From Nageia nagi (Eukaryota; Pinophyta), in contig JBITNC010000001.1 of NCBI GenBank assembly GCA_050084985.1, positions 186,744,001-186,808,000 of the forward strand: 64,000 bases of DNA, read 5' to 3'. How positions within the stretch are numbered: the stretch's first letter is position 1; each line of letters opens with the position of its first letter. Position numbers and translations under genes: made by a program. The notes beneath the pieces were generated by a model. The model worked only from the letters and a program-made list of their open reading frames with translations, was not told the DNA's origin and ran no database searches. Positions 1-11,489 of the stretch are shown here, one piece after another.

Positions 1-291
1 TAAAACTTTTTCTTTTTGAAACACCAATGACTTGAAGATGGACACTGGCGACTGTCACTAAACATCGGCAACTTGAAGACAGATGTCGATGACTATCACT
101 AAATGTCGGTGATTGGAAGTAAAACACTGCATTTATGAATAGTCACAAGAATATTAAAAAAATTTCAAAATAACCTTAAATTGGTCAAGAAAATCAAAAA
201 ATGATAAAAAGCGATGAGTCATTTACAATATGAGATCATCATGAAACCCATTCTGCTGGGTCAAAAGTAGAGAAAAATGAAAGATGACTTG

Positions 292-588
292 TATATACAA
301 AACAAGCTTCTTATCACATACTCGCTTCGGCATGCAGAGACAAACTAGAGGCTTATCATGCAACTGCCATAAACAGCACACAGTATGGAGATAAACACAA
401 GTGAAGTTTTGATATACAACATCACTATCTCAAAATTGTATACATCAAATAAGCTTACCATCACATACTCGCTTCGATATGCAGAGACAAACTAGAGTCT
501 TGTCATCCAACTACCATAAATAGCACATAGTATGGAGATTGACATAAGTGTAATTGGATGTATTACAATATCATTTTCAGAATGTATC
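292..588. repeat. Two-copy 147-bp tandem duplication
   Basis: The string CACATACTCGCTTCG occurs at about 315 and again at about 462. Both occurrences are followed by the same succession of phrases (GCAGAGACAAACTAGAG, then CATAAA.AGCACA.AGTATGGAGAT). The spacing is 147 bp and the copies differ by scattered substitutions, so this is an old local duplication inside the retrotransposon internal region. Confidence 0.75.
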
Positions 589-1162
589 AATTGCAAAAGT
601 CAAAAAATCATATTCAGCCATGGCAAGGGCTATCCTCATGACAACACTGGATGATGAAATATGTATAGATAACAAGTTTTGATTTAGAGAAGCTATAATT
701 ATATCCTACCAAAAGATCTTAAGCTTTATAAGAAAAAAGATTTTGATGATATTTTTAAAAATATATCGTTAACATTTACAAATATTAAAGAAGATAACAT
801 GTGATGTATCATTGTTACAGGAGATCATCTTGAAACCCCGTCAAAGGACAACCCCATCAAAACTCATGTACTAAAGAAGACTTATACGGTACATGTGCAC
901 TTAGATATGTAAAATGACATAATAAAAATGTCATGCAACTATCACACAAGCTCAACACATCATCATACCAAAAATAGTCACTTTTGAAGTACATGCAAAT
1001 TTGTTTTCAAAACTACATCAAATGTAAAATGAAAACACATTTATCATAATTTGATAAATCAAAATTTTGATTCATCTAAGAAATTGAGTTAAAACTTATA
1101 TAATAAAAAAGCAACAATAAACAATCAAGCAACAAAGCTTTTCATCCTATATTTTTGAAATC

Positions 1163-1185
1163 ATCAACCGCATTTCTCGGTTGAT
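1163..1185. other. Perfect hairpin just upstream of the polypurine tract
   Basis: ATCAACCG (1163-1170) and CGGTTGAT (1178-1185) are exact reverse complements around a 7-nt loop, six bases before the polypurine tract. The perfect stem in otherwise decayed sequence suggests a structural element of the retrotransposon 3' end, but its role is not shown. Confidence 0.6.
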
Positions 1186-1190
1186 AATTC

Positions 1191-1204
1191 AAAAAGGGGC
1201 AAAA
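1191..1204 (+). other. Polypurine tract (PPT)
   Basis: AAAAAGGGGCAAAA lies immediately before TGTAGACACC. A purine run abutting a TG is the usual plus-strand priming site and LTR boundary of Ty3/gypsy elements. It sets the LTR start at 1205. Confidence 0.75.
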
Positions 1205-2200
1205 TGTAGACACCTAAAAATGTCCCTTTTTTAACTAGTAAACATTGAAATAATCATAACTCTTCGTAACAATATAAAATAGGTTTAAAAACCATATTAT
1301 TGGATAACTCCCATCGAGTACATGCAAAATGGGTGGTCACATGACTCTTTTTAGGTAAAATTAGCTATTTGGTGATCATTTTAATATTGTTACAAAATTG
1401 AAAACCAGTCACCAGTGACCCAAAATAGTCGCCAACATTTTGAGATGATCACCGGTGTCCGCCTAGTAATTGCTAGTGACTCTGTAACAGTCGAACAAGA
1501 AACCAAAATAGCAAGAGAAAGTTGAAACATTTCACTCTTCCAAGATGATGTGGATAGAGGGGGTCAATTACGACCTACGGTGGCTTTTCACTTCCCCTTA
1601 CTAGCCTTGAAACATCTCACCCAAAATCTATAAATACAAGCCAATACAAAGCAATAGAAAGAGGAATTTGACCCAATTTTGAAGTAGGGTAATGCTGCCA
1701 AAATCTTGTGAGCTCATACCTTTTATTGTTTTATGCTAGTTTCAATTTAATACATGTCATACATAGATGCTTTGATGTTATTGTCTTTTGCATGTGTGTA
1801 GGATTTATAGGTTGTCCATATCAAGGAGAGAAGCAAGCATATCAAAAACAATGAAGATCTAATACCTTCATTTTGGCAAATGGCATTTGTAAAAGTCCCT
1901 TCCAAGGGCAAATTGTAGTTTGAGATGAAAATCAATATCAATTTATAGTTACAACATTTCTACCTATTTTACATTATTTAAGGTTCAGTGAAGATTGAAG
2001 AATAATTGTATTTTATGTTATTCTACATTCCAACTCTATTTTCACTGCAACACTATTGATCTCCCATTATCTTAGCTCTAGTCGATGCAAGTATCTATAC
2101 CTGCAAGCCCTCAAAACCCAACATGTGAGTGTTATGTCACTTGGGTCATCTCTTGCTCTCTAAAGTCTAACTAGATGGATGAATGTAATATTCTCATACA
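1205..2200 (+). mobile_element. Degenerate gypsy-type LTR, 3' end uncertain
   Basis: The LTR begins TGTAGACACCTAAAAATG directly after the polypurine tract. A TATA-like TATAAATA lies at 1629-1636, about 425 bp in, as expected of an LTR promoter. I could not find the matching 5' LTR in this window, so the right boundary is a guess: the sequence loses LTR character between about 2060 and 2230. There are no open frames. The lineage is inferred only from the PPT and LTR start, which resemble those of plant gypsy elements. Confidence 0.5.
1629..1636 (+). promoter_or_regulatory. TATA box of the LTR at 1205
   Basis: TATAAATA sits inside the LTR, preceded by a short CCAAAATC stretch. The position fits a retrotransposon U3 promoter. 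Activity is doubtful given the decay. Confidence 0.4.
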
Positions 2201-3640
2201 CCCATGCCTACAGTAGGCCCACATAATATATTATGATATTGAACTTATCAACACTGACAAAATTATATAAATCCTTATAAACCTCGACCAACACTAGTGG
2301 TGCCCATGCAAACCATGTTCCCCTAGTGTAAATCTCTTGAACTACCTATACCAGGACAAGAGAAAAAGATGAGCTACTCTTGTATGAATTAAGGTAGGTG
2401 GAGATAATGGAGGTAATATAGAGCCTTAAGTTCCTCCTTGGTGGTGCAAACTAGCATACCTCAACCAATCTAGTATCCCTATGCTCCTAGTTATAATCCT
2501 CCTCTCTGATCAACCAAAGAGCTAATTGCTCCCTAAATGCATTATTTGTAACTTTGAATTGATGGGTAAGTGGACCTCAAATGGGTATCCCCATATCATA
2601 TAAATTTCAAGTAATGTGATAGTCATTTTACTTAGGGGTAGGTAAAAGGTATTGCAATCAAGGTCCCATAACTTGGCTAAAATTATCAATAGGAGAAAAA
2701 TCCTATTGGATTTGTCCCACAATCTCCAAGTCTACCAACCCACACCATATGACGATATTTTCCTCATGGTTGATCTATTGCCAAGATCATACCATCTCCA
2801 TAGCTGATGTGGACATAGGTCCACCTCCAATTAAAACCTTGCAATCCTATAAGGAGTAAACAAGAAAACTTAGTTCAAAATTAATATTAAAAGGTGATGA
2901 CAATTAACCTAATATTAAAACAACAAAGCCCCAAATGCACTAATGTTAAAGAAAATATAGAGAGAAAATTAAAACCAAAAGGAAATAAATTGGATCAGGA
3001 TTAATTATATACCATGTGCTCAAATAGAAAATTCCTGATATATTCAATAATGTGGCCCTATTGACTAGTAAGAGGCCACCTTACACCATGTCACCCATCA
3101 TCGATAATGTAAGGGCAAAAGTAAGAAAATCAAATGGTTAAATAGAACTAACCCCAAGGAAATTGATGGTAGAGTTGGGAGCAAGTGTCATAGTGAGCAA
3201 GGTGCATGCAAGAAGCCAAAATTGCCCAACAACTCTATAGCATAAGTACCAACCAAATAATGATACTGAATGAGAATAAAAAGTCAACCTTGCCACATTA
3301 TATTCACTCCATTTTCTTATAATCTTATGGCAATTTTTGTAAATAACTTCTATTATATCCTAATTGTTACTTCATGCATGCAAAGTATTTTAAAATATTT
3401 TATAGGCATACTATTTCTTTTTGAAAAGCCAATTTTGTTAATTCCATGCTGCCAGCAACATGCAATTCATCAAATTGGTGACCATGTAGTGAATGTTGAT
3501 CATAGATAGTAAGATCATTCATTTGCCTAGTCTACATTGCATATTATATTAGTACTTGATTATATTTTGCTTTTTAATTTTATTTGTATGAAATGAATGC
3601 CATCAATGTAGGTTAAATTTTGAGACCCCCCTACTAAATT
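2201..3640. other. Unrecognised AT-rich sequence
   Basis: I see no long open frame, RNA gene, terminal repeat or conserved retroelement motif here. Short frames on either strand show no recognisable domain. It is probably eroded transposon sequence. Confidence 0.5.
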
Positions 3641-4880
3641 GACATATAGAATCTTGATGAATCTCCTAAAAACTTGTTTAGAAATGATGGAAAATTGATG
3701 GCAATATGATAACAAGGTCGGTGATTTTTAGATAAATTTTAAAAAAATGTGTAAAAAAATGGCCAAAATTTTGTAACCCAAACATCTGTAAAAATTATTT
3801 TCCCCATTAGATGCCTATAGAAAAAGTTATTAGCAATGTTGTATAATTTGAAGCTTAAAAAATAGATCAACCATTTTCAAAAGGTCATAACTTTTTCTAG
3901 AGACATCTAATGAGGAGAAATGATACACCATTGGAAATTTCAAGAAAAATCATTTCCAAAGAGTGGTTACATAACCCATTTGTCTCAAAAAATGAGTCTA
4001 AAGCATGGATTTAATGTTACCTATTGGATAGAGGAAAATACAATTAGCACAGATGCAAGAAAATGCAACTAGTTCAGCTACATTTTCCCACATCTAGACT
4101 GATTGCATTTTCTTGCATCCAATAGAAAACTTCAAATCTATGCTTTATACTCATTTTTTAAGCAAAATGGGTTATGTAACCACACGTTGGAAAGGGTTTT
4201 TCATGAAGTTTTCAATGATGTATGATTTTCTCCCATTAGAATTCTCTTGAAAAGGTTATAGACAATGGTGTATAATTTGAAGCTTGAAACATAGATTAGC
4301 CATTTTTAAAAAGCCATAGATTTTTCTAGAGACATCTTATGGGGATAAATAATAGACCATTCAAAAGTTCATGAAAAACCCTTTCCAATGAGTGGTTACA
4401 TGACCCATTTCACTAAAACAATGAATCTAAAGCATGGATTTGAAGTTTCCTACCAAATGTAAAAAATGTAATTGACCTATATGTAGGAAAACGTAATCAA
4501 CCTAGATGCAGAGAAATGTAATTGGCCCGATTGCATTTTTGTGCATCTAGTAAGAAACTTCAAATCCATGATTTAGACTCATTTTTTTAGCAAAATATGT
4601 CATGTAACCACTCATTGAAAAGGGTTTTTCATGAACTTTCCAATGCTATATCATTTCCACCCATTACATGTCTCTAGAAAAAGTTATTGCCTTTTGAAAA
4701 TGGGTAATCTATTTTTTAGGCTTCAAATTATACACCATTTCCCATAACCTTTTCTATAAATATATAATGGGAAAAAATAATACACCATCAAAAAGATCAT
4801 GAAAAACACTTTCCAATAAGTAGCTACATGATCTCTTTTGCTCAAAAAATGAGCCCTAAGAATACATTTAAAGTTACCTA
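3641..4880. repeat. Alternating inverted-repeat (foldback) array
   Basis: A block starting GTATAATTTGAAGCTT recurs in alternating orientation: forward at about 3827-4079, reverse at 4080-4250, forward at 4250-4505, reverse at 4505-4760, then a partial forward copy at 4750-4880. Shared landmarks are TTTCTAGAGACATCT, the phrase around GTGGTTACAT, and AAAGCATGGATTT. Neighbouring forward and reverse copies form large imperfect palindromes with arms of about 170-250 bp. No coding capacity is visible. It could be a foldback transposon that duplicated, or a satellite built from a hairpin unit. Confidence 0.75.
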
Positions 4881-4892
4881 CTATATGTAGGA

Positions 4893-5307
4893 AAATGCTC
4901 CCAACCTAGATGTAGAAGAAATGCTCCCTACCTAGTTGCAAAAGAAATACTCCCTACCTAGATGCAGAAGAAATGCTCCTTACCTAGCTGTAGAGAAAAT
5001 TTTACCTACTTGATTGTAAAAGAAATACTCCCTACCCAACTATAGAGGAAATGCTTCCTACCTGATTGCAAAGGAAATGCTCCCTACCTAGCTATATAAA
5101 AAGGCTCTCAACCTAGCCATAGAGGAAATGCTCTTGACCTAGATGTAAAGAATATGCTTTCAATCTAGTAACAGAGGAAATGCTTCTAACTTGGTAGCAA
5201 AAGAAATGCTTTTGAACCAACTATAGATAAAATGCTTCTAACTCAGATGCAAAGAAACTGCTTCTGACTCATATGCAAAGAAAATGCTTCTAACCTAGTT
5301 GTAGAGG
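4893..5307. repeat. 26-bp minisatellite, about 16 copies
   Basis: Units resembling AAATGCTCCCTACCTAG followed by (A/T)TG(C/T)A(A/G)AAG repeat every 26 bp with substitutions but almost no length change, so the array is about 415 bp long. The same 26-bp unit occurs two or three times in the centre of the adjacent foldback array (about 4450-4530), which suggests the minisatellite was expanded from it. Confidence 0.85.
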
Positions 5308-7044
5308 AAATATAGTTTCAATGTCATGTTTTGGTGGTGTGGCATCATTCGATTCATCTAGGTGGGGGAGTTTGATATGTATATATATTATAATCTAAAG
5401 TGGCTATTTAGGTAATATTTTTTTTTATAATTTCAAGGTGAATGAGCTAAATTAAGTTTAGGAAAAAGGACTAATATATTTGAAATTGTATTAAAAGTTT
5501 GACTACATGGGTCAAGAATATAAATTTTTTTATAAAATTTTGGCTCTAATTTGGGACACACCATGCACTATACTAGCCAAATCAAAAAGTGAAAATCTAG
5601 AATTATAGCCTTGATTGGCCAATTTGCCCCTTAAAACTTTCCCTATGTTAGTGGCATGGTTTATGTACAATTGGGAAAAATTCTAAATGTGTTGTTTTAA
5701 TTCTTGCTCTCATAGATCATAATAGCTGAATATCATGCATATTAGATGAGTACAAATGAGCAATTTTAATTATTTAAGTTCAATTTAATTAAATCTATGT
5801 GCAAATTTTTCATTTTCATATATATGCACTTTTTTGAATGATACATACTTGAAAATTCATATTTCAATGCTAATTGGATGCTCTATTTTTCATGAACATC
5901 AAGTCATCCATTAACACATCAATAACAATATGAATAAGGCAAAATTATTTGTTCTTTCAAATACTAATCATGACTACATTTTATGCATAGCTTAAAAAGA
6001 TTAGTATTTCTATTGTACGATTGCTATATAGACAAATTGAGTATTTGGTCAAAAATTGTTACTGCATTGCTCATATTGAAAGTTTATGCTATCTATTAAT
6101 ATCATTGCATTTTTGATATAGTGAAAAATAATATTTCTCAGTGTCAATTGAATATCTTTCTGATTCCTACATTTGATATGAGTATGTGCACATCGTTAGT
6201 GACTTGCTTTCACTATAAATCCTTTGCAATTGGGTATACTGAAATTCCTTTGAATATCTTCTTATCAATGGGATTATTTTGTGAATATGAAATGATATAA
6301 TGTTAATGACCAAAGTTGTAGAAGAAATAAATGAAAAATTTTAAGCATACCATGCTACCAGTGGCATGGGTTTACTTTGAAAATTCATGCAAATTGAAAT
6401 ATTGAAATGCAAGGCCAATGAATACTTGAATATTTGGTATATTTACAAAAATTGAATGTTATTGTTCATTGTTCTACTAACAATTATCTTCAAGGCCATG
6501 GTCATTCCATGAGCACATCTCTCATTTTTTATAGGTTAGCCTAAGCTTGATTCATTAAAATTTCTCATCAACTTGATAATCATGGATATTACAAGCCTAG
6601 GGCATCAAAAAGGACCTCATGAACTTACTCTTCATAAACTATGAGTTATCATTATAGTAGCCTATTTATCATAGTTTATAACACTATGAATCTCATCAGA
6701 CATAGTGACACAATAGATATCATATTATTTTTATCCTTACTCTTTTAATTGATTATTCTTTGATGGTATGTGATCTATGTAGGTATTATGTTGCTTTGTT
6801 CTACAGGTATTATCTGGGTGAGTAGAATTGGCATAGACTACTCACCTCATATAGGGACTCTAATTTTGGCTTGCTTATCCAATACAGCATAAGCAAGGGG
6901 AAGCTAAGACCAAAAGAGGTAAAATAACATATCACACTCAACAAAGAGATCAAAATAGGGAAGTCCACTTTACTATTGAAAATTTTCTTCTCTTCTCTAA
7001 ATGTCTTTGGATTATGCAATTTCAATGCTTTTCATTTCATATCT
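5308..7044. other. AT-rich non-coding internal region
   Basis: No domain or long frame is visible on either strand. As the stretch ends in a polypurine tract and LTR start (7045-7059), at least its right part is probably the 3' internal region of a plus-strand LTR retrotransposon. Confidence 0.45.
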
Positions 7045-7058
7045 AAAGAGGGGGAAAA
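7045..7058 (+). other. Polypurine tract before the second plus-strand LTR
   Basis: AAAGAGGGGGAAAA abuts TGTGGATGCCTAAAAATG. Its arrangement resembles the PPT and LTR start at 1191-1205, pointing to a related but different family. Confidence 0.7.
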
Positions 7059-7800
7059 TGTGGATGCCTAAAAATGATTTATTAATTATTTAATAAATCA
7101 TATTTAGAATTCTTAAGTAATTGATTATAATAATACATAAATCAAGATAAAGTTAATATTACAATACAATACCATGTGCTAGCACCAATGCAATATCATT
7201 TACCATGGTTCATATTTTAAGTTATCTTGAATATAGCAAAGATTATTATTATTGGTAGAAGTCAACCTCTTTCCTCTCTATGTCTTTTACAAGTTATAAA
7301 TCTAGGTGGAATAGGTTTATTTCCACATATTATACTCCTTTGATATGATAAAGAACTCTGATAGGTGGTTATCAATTATAATGGTGTCTCTATACACCAC
7401 CTATCTTGAGAACATAATATACTTTAAGCTCTAAACCTTCCATCTTTTGTATACAACATGAATCATCTAGTTCCATGTAGTAAATGGTGTTCTACCTCTA
7501 CACCATTAGCAGCATGCACCTTCTAGATCAAGAGTTCAAGATTTTGGTGGTCGACTCATTATTTCACTCTTTCAAAGATCTGTTACAAACTCATCATGAA
7601 TCCAATCTCAATCCTTCGAAGATTTATTTCCATATACTTTTGAGGATTATCATTGTATATTCAATTACATTTCATAGGCTATTTATTTAGTTATGTTTAT
7701 TCATAATTGCATAATTTGAGGTCTATAATGCATCATTAAGTAATATCCATAGGTGCAGTATCTAGGAGGGTTGAAAAGATTAGGGATCATGTTAATCTAT
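7059..7800 (+). mobile_element. Degenerate gypsy-type LTR, right end uncertain
   Basis: It starts TGTGGATGCCTAAAAATG straight after the PPT. The next 700 bp is AT-rich and non-coding, with a possible TATA (TTATAAAT near 7295). I found no second copy in the window, so the end is not fixed. The first 18 bp resemble the LTR start at 1205 (TGT.GA..CCTAAAAATG), but the sequences diverge afterwards, so I treat them as two families. Confidence 0.45.
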
Positions 7801-8429
7801 GGCTTTAGTGTAGTAACCTAGCCCATCCTATGGTATTTTGAGGTCATGCTTCTACCATTTAGTTGGTCACCAGGGTATAATGAGGACTCCTTTAGTAGAG
7901 AGATTTTAGATTATGAGGGAGTGAGTTTGTCCCATCCTTTGCCTATCTACCTAGCAATAGAGGCATATATTTTTTTCCTATTTGACTCCTTAGTGGCCAA
8001 TGTTGAGCCCTTGGGACCTAGTATTGTATCTATATTCATTCTACATCATTAATGCAAGTTGTGGGCTACTAGATCTTATTTTTATGTTATATATGCTTAT
8101 GTATTGACATAATTAGATTATTTATGCATGTATATATTTGTATGAGGCCTACATTATAATTATGACATATTACATACTTATATATGGTAATCTTGGCTAG
8201 GCATTAGTATTATGAGGTTATGTTTGGTTGTATCTAAATCTCTAATCCTAACGTTGGCATATTGATATGCTTGATGTTGTTAACACCCTTCTAGGATAGA
8301 TGTGGGTGCTTATTCAACCAAATTTGCTTAATTTTATGTGAAATTGCATTTAGGATTTTATAGTAATATCATAGCTTAGATTTGGAAAACTTATGAATGA
8401 AACCTATTATTCATAGCTACTCTACCATT
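7801..8429. other. Unrecognised sequence
   Basis: No frame, RNA gene or repeat that I can support. It could be the end of the preceding LTR plus leader, or unrelated eroded DNA. Confidence 0.4.
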
Positions 8430-9170
8430 TCAAGCATCAAAAAGGAGATGGCATTTGCAAGGAAGTGTAGAAAGTCATAGTATGAAGAAACCCCTTCTGG
8501 AGATGCCCAAGAGGAGGATCATCAATAATGGATGAATGAAGTTTTGAATATGGATGATTACAATGAGGATAGTGAGGCAAAAAGGAGGATAACACTTCAA
8601 TTAGGAGGAAAATCCCTACTTCAACTAGGAAATCCACACCTAGGAATAGATTTAATTATCTCATATCAACCATCCATATTATGATGGGAGCCATCACCAC
8701 CATGTAGAAATAATTAAATACCATCCATACATATGTCAAAGGTCAAGAAGTGTTGGATAAGTACATGAGACCCCCATTTGCTATCCCCAATGAAGGATAA
8801 GAGCTATAGGAGGAGGAAAAAGGAGAAAGGGAGCTAATTCAAATGAGATCCTATAGTTTGAGAGATAAAGGATCCACTCAACATGGATCAATGGGTTATC
8901 CTCAATCCATATTTTTGAAATCTTACTCTCATAGAGCTCTTTAAGGAACTAACCCTCCCCTAAGGAGGTTCCTAGAGGATGACATTAGGAATATCAGGGA
9001 GTAGCCCATTATTCCAAAGTCATCCAAGCCTATATTTTCCAAGAAGTGCACATAAGAGGTAAAGAATTAGGTTCTTGATCTTCTAGAGCTAAACTAAATT
9101 TTCAAGGAGTATTCCATATTAGATCCATATTTGAGGAGAGACATGAAATTCAATAGCTACTAATCCATAA
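8430..9170 (+). pseudogene. Decayed coding-like region, possibly gag
   Basis: The plus strand reads as charged, coding-like peptide across several frameshifts and stops. Examples are MAFARKCRKS, then ETPSGDAQEEDHQ, then MNEVLNMDDYNEDSEAKRR, then, after frame changes, YVKGQEVLDKYMRPPFAIP and a stretch containing LRRFLEDDIRNIR. Composition and position after an LTR suggest the N-terminal part of a retrotransposon gag, but I see no diagnostic capsid motif or zinc knuckle. Treat it as an unidentified dead coding region. Confidence 0.3.
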
Positions 9171-9278
9171 TCAATGGATGTTTGTAGCATACTTAGATCC
9201 TCACTTATATATTTGAATGAAAAAAACATTCACCATTATGAGATCATACAAATTGCATATAAATTTGAAATTGCACAA

Positions 9279-9692
9279 TGTAAAAATTACAAACTAGCAA
9301 CCTTAAACACATAATAAAATCAACATAATGATTTACCCTAGTTCACCCAATATGGGCTAATCCAACATGGAATTGGAGCCTTCTCTTATCTTTATCTATG
9401 GACATTACAATATTACATGCATAGAGAAATACCATCAACATAATGGCAATACAATCTCCTACAATTACTTCAATCTCTTACAACAAGAAAAATAATTTCA
9501 AAACTATAAAAACTTTAGAATGAATCTTTGTATCCCTTCAAATTCTTACAATTCTAAAATTTCAAAACTCTCTAAAATCCCATCTTATGGAATCAAAGAG
9601 TAGCATGCCATTAAATAAGCTTGGAATCATCTTTAAGATGTTGGTTGAAGATATTGAACCACTTAGCTATCCAAAATATCAATGTCCCTACA
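9279..9692 (-). mobile_element. 3' LTR of minus-strand chromovirus
   Basis: In minus-strand sense this begins TGTAGGGACATTG right after a polypurine tract (9693-9704) and probably ends near 9279 (AATTTTTACA), about 414 bp. At 9331-9367 it carries, in reverse, the motif CCCATATTGGGTGAAC seen in the R/U5 part of other plant LTRs, including three others in this window. The partner LTR is absent because the element is 5'-truncated near 13865, so the outer boundary rests on the TG/CA rule only. Confidence 0.5.
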
Positions 9693-9704
9693 ATTTCCCC
9701 TGCT
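9693..9704 (-). other. Polypurine tract of the chromovirus
   Basis: The minus strand reads AGCAGGGGAAAT followed by TGTAGGGAC. This fixes the LTR boundary at 9692. Confidence 0.65.
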
Positions 9705-9879
9705 AAATCATCAAGATGCATATTGTTAACAACCTAAATATAGTATATCACATCTCTAGTGGTGTGGTTTTATATATCAATCAACTCTACATTTTAGTCT
9801 TTGATCTATCTCCATGCATAGATACCTATGGATCAATTATTGCTCCTGCAGAGAACAACCTTACACAATCCAATTCATA

Positions 9880-10240
9880 TCACATCTCCCTAAGGAGAAG
9901 GAATTTGATCCCATAAATGATTATATAACGATATAAATCTCCAACCCTTAACTTTTTAATCCACTTAGCTTTATTAGGCCTCTTTCCTTTCAATCCAACC
10001 AACCACAACTCTATCTCACCTCTTCTTGTAGCACAAGCCATCTTTTGTAATATGGAATCCTCTTTGCATTCATCCATAGTATTAGGAGCTAAGGCATCAA
10101 GAGATGGTAAAATCTAATTTGAACCTACTTAATATTTAGTTAACATAAATGGCTCATACAATTTCAAATGCTCTACATTCACAACTGAATAGATGTTCAT
10201 ATATTCTAGTAGATTCAATCTAAAAGCATTCTCACTTGCT
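9880..10240 (-). pseudogene. Chromodomain-like C-terminus of gypsy integrase
   Basis: The frame at 9880-10077 reads DECKEDSILQKMACATRRG, then IELWLVGLKGKRPNKAKW. The arrangement (aromatic-rich strand, LVxLKG, then KAxW) matches the divergent chromodomain at the C-terminus of integrase in Ty3/gypsy chromoviruses, which is thought to steer insertion by binding chromatin. Upstream (10100-10400, other frames) the integrase tail reads RYGPFEIVEQV. Several stops and frameshifts separate it from the catalytic core. The assignment rests on pattern recognition; a chromodomain profile search would settle it. Confidence 0.5.
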
Positions 10241-10379
10241 CCACAATCTCAAATGGTCCATACCTTATGAGACTCAACTTCTTTGTTGGTCCTTACAATA
10301 TTTACTTACTAATATGGAACCATACATGGTATCCCACATGAAACTTATGGTCAACTCTATGTTTTTCATGTCTCATATT

Positions 10380-11240
10380 GTACTTGGCTTTGCTTGTCTC
10401 AAGTTGTTCTTGGAATTTGAAATGAATTTGCCTAATTGTTTCAACAAATTTTTAAGCTTGCTTTTCCTCTTTCTCAAGTGAATCATCTCCATATTTTTGT
10501 TTTCCAAACACACAATCCAAAGGTGAATGTGGTAAATAACCAAAATAAGTCTCAAAAAGACTCTTATTAATCGAATAATGAATTTCTCTATTGTATGAAT
10601 GTTGGATATATTCAAGATGTTCATCCCAAGACTTAGGATGCCTGCCATAATAAACCCTTAAGAGTTGAAACACTATCCTATTCACCACCTCAATTTTTCC
10701 ATCTATTTGAGGATGAAAGGTAGTAATCCTGTTTAACCTTGTATCCATATTTTTCCATAAACATGTCCAAAACTTACCCAAAAATATACTATCTCTATCT
10801 AAAACAATAAAAGTAGGCAATCCAAAATGAATCCAAACATGAGAAAAGAACAAATTTATAGTATCTTATCATGTTATAGTCTTCTTACATAAAATCAAAA
10901 CATACATATTGCTAAATCTATCCATAGGAATAAATAAATAGTCATGATGCTTCATAATCATAGGCAATCCTCCCACAAAATCCATTGAGATACACTCCCA
11001 TGGATGTGAAGGTACTAGAAGTGGTTGATACAAACCCAACTTCCTATTACTTGGCTTGTTAGTGCAATACAAAGAACAGCCTCTTATGTACATGGGAACT
11101 TGATCTTTCATCTTTGGCCAATATACATACCTTTGTAAATTATACAATATCTTTCCAACCCTAAAATATCATGCACTCTTTAAAGTATGTGCTTCTCTAA
11201 TCAGTCTAATCCTTTCACCTAAGGTACACATAATGTATTA
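10380..11240 (-). pseudogene. Ty3/gypsy integrase (chromovirus), broken
   Basis: Two same-frame segments (11147-10869 and 10853-10452) cover the integrase. The first has the end of the zinc-binding region (YVYWPKMKDQV, CSLYC) and the first catalytic Asp in ECISMDFVGGLP. The second has the second Asp in FIVLDRDSIF and the Glu in HPQIDGKIEVVNR, followed by the usual SWDEHL and SYNREIHYS region. So the D,D,E triad is retained. A TGA and a TAA at about 10854-10868 interrupt the frame between the segments, and further frameshifts follow. It would have joined element cDNA to host DNA. It lies between RT-RNase H and the chromodomain, the normal Ty3/gypsy order. Confidence 0.85.
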
Positions 11241-11489
11241 AAATGATAAAGAAGTCCTTTTTCCAAATAAAACTCATATGAAACCCTCATATATGAACCT
11301 ATATGAAGACAATTGCTCATACACCTCTTTGAATTTAGTATCCTACAAATATGCCTTTGAAAATGACACAAAAAGAAAAGAAAGAATTTTTAGCACTAAG
11401 AGGGAACTCACTGGCTCCTATTTGCATGTTGCTAATGGCCCAAAATTAGCATTGCATGCTACCAAAATATGGAATATATAATTATAGGT

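Larger units (their letters stand above)
1..1190 (+). other. Non-coding 3' internal part of a plus-strand LTR retrotransposon
   Basis: No open frame or protein domain can be read here. The stretch leads into a polypurine tract and an LTR start at 1205, so I infer it is the 3' untranslated internal region of a plus-strand retrotransposon whose left part lies outside the window. It contains short repeated phrases near 45-120 and a 147-bp tandem duplication at 292-588. Confidence 0.5.
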
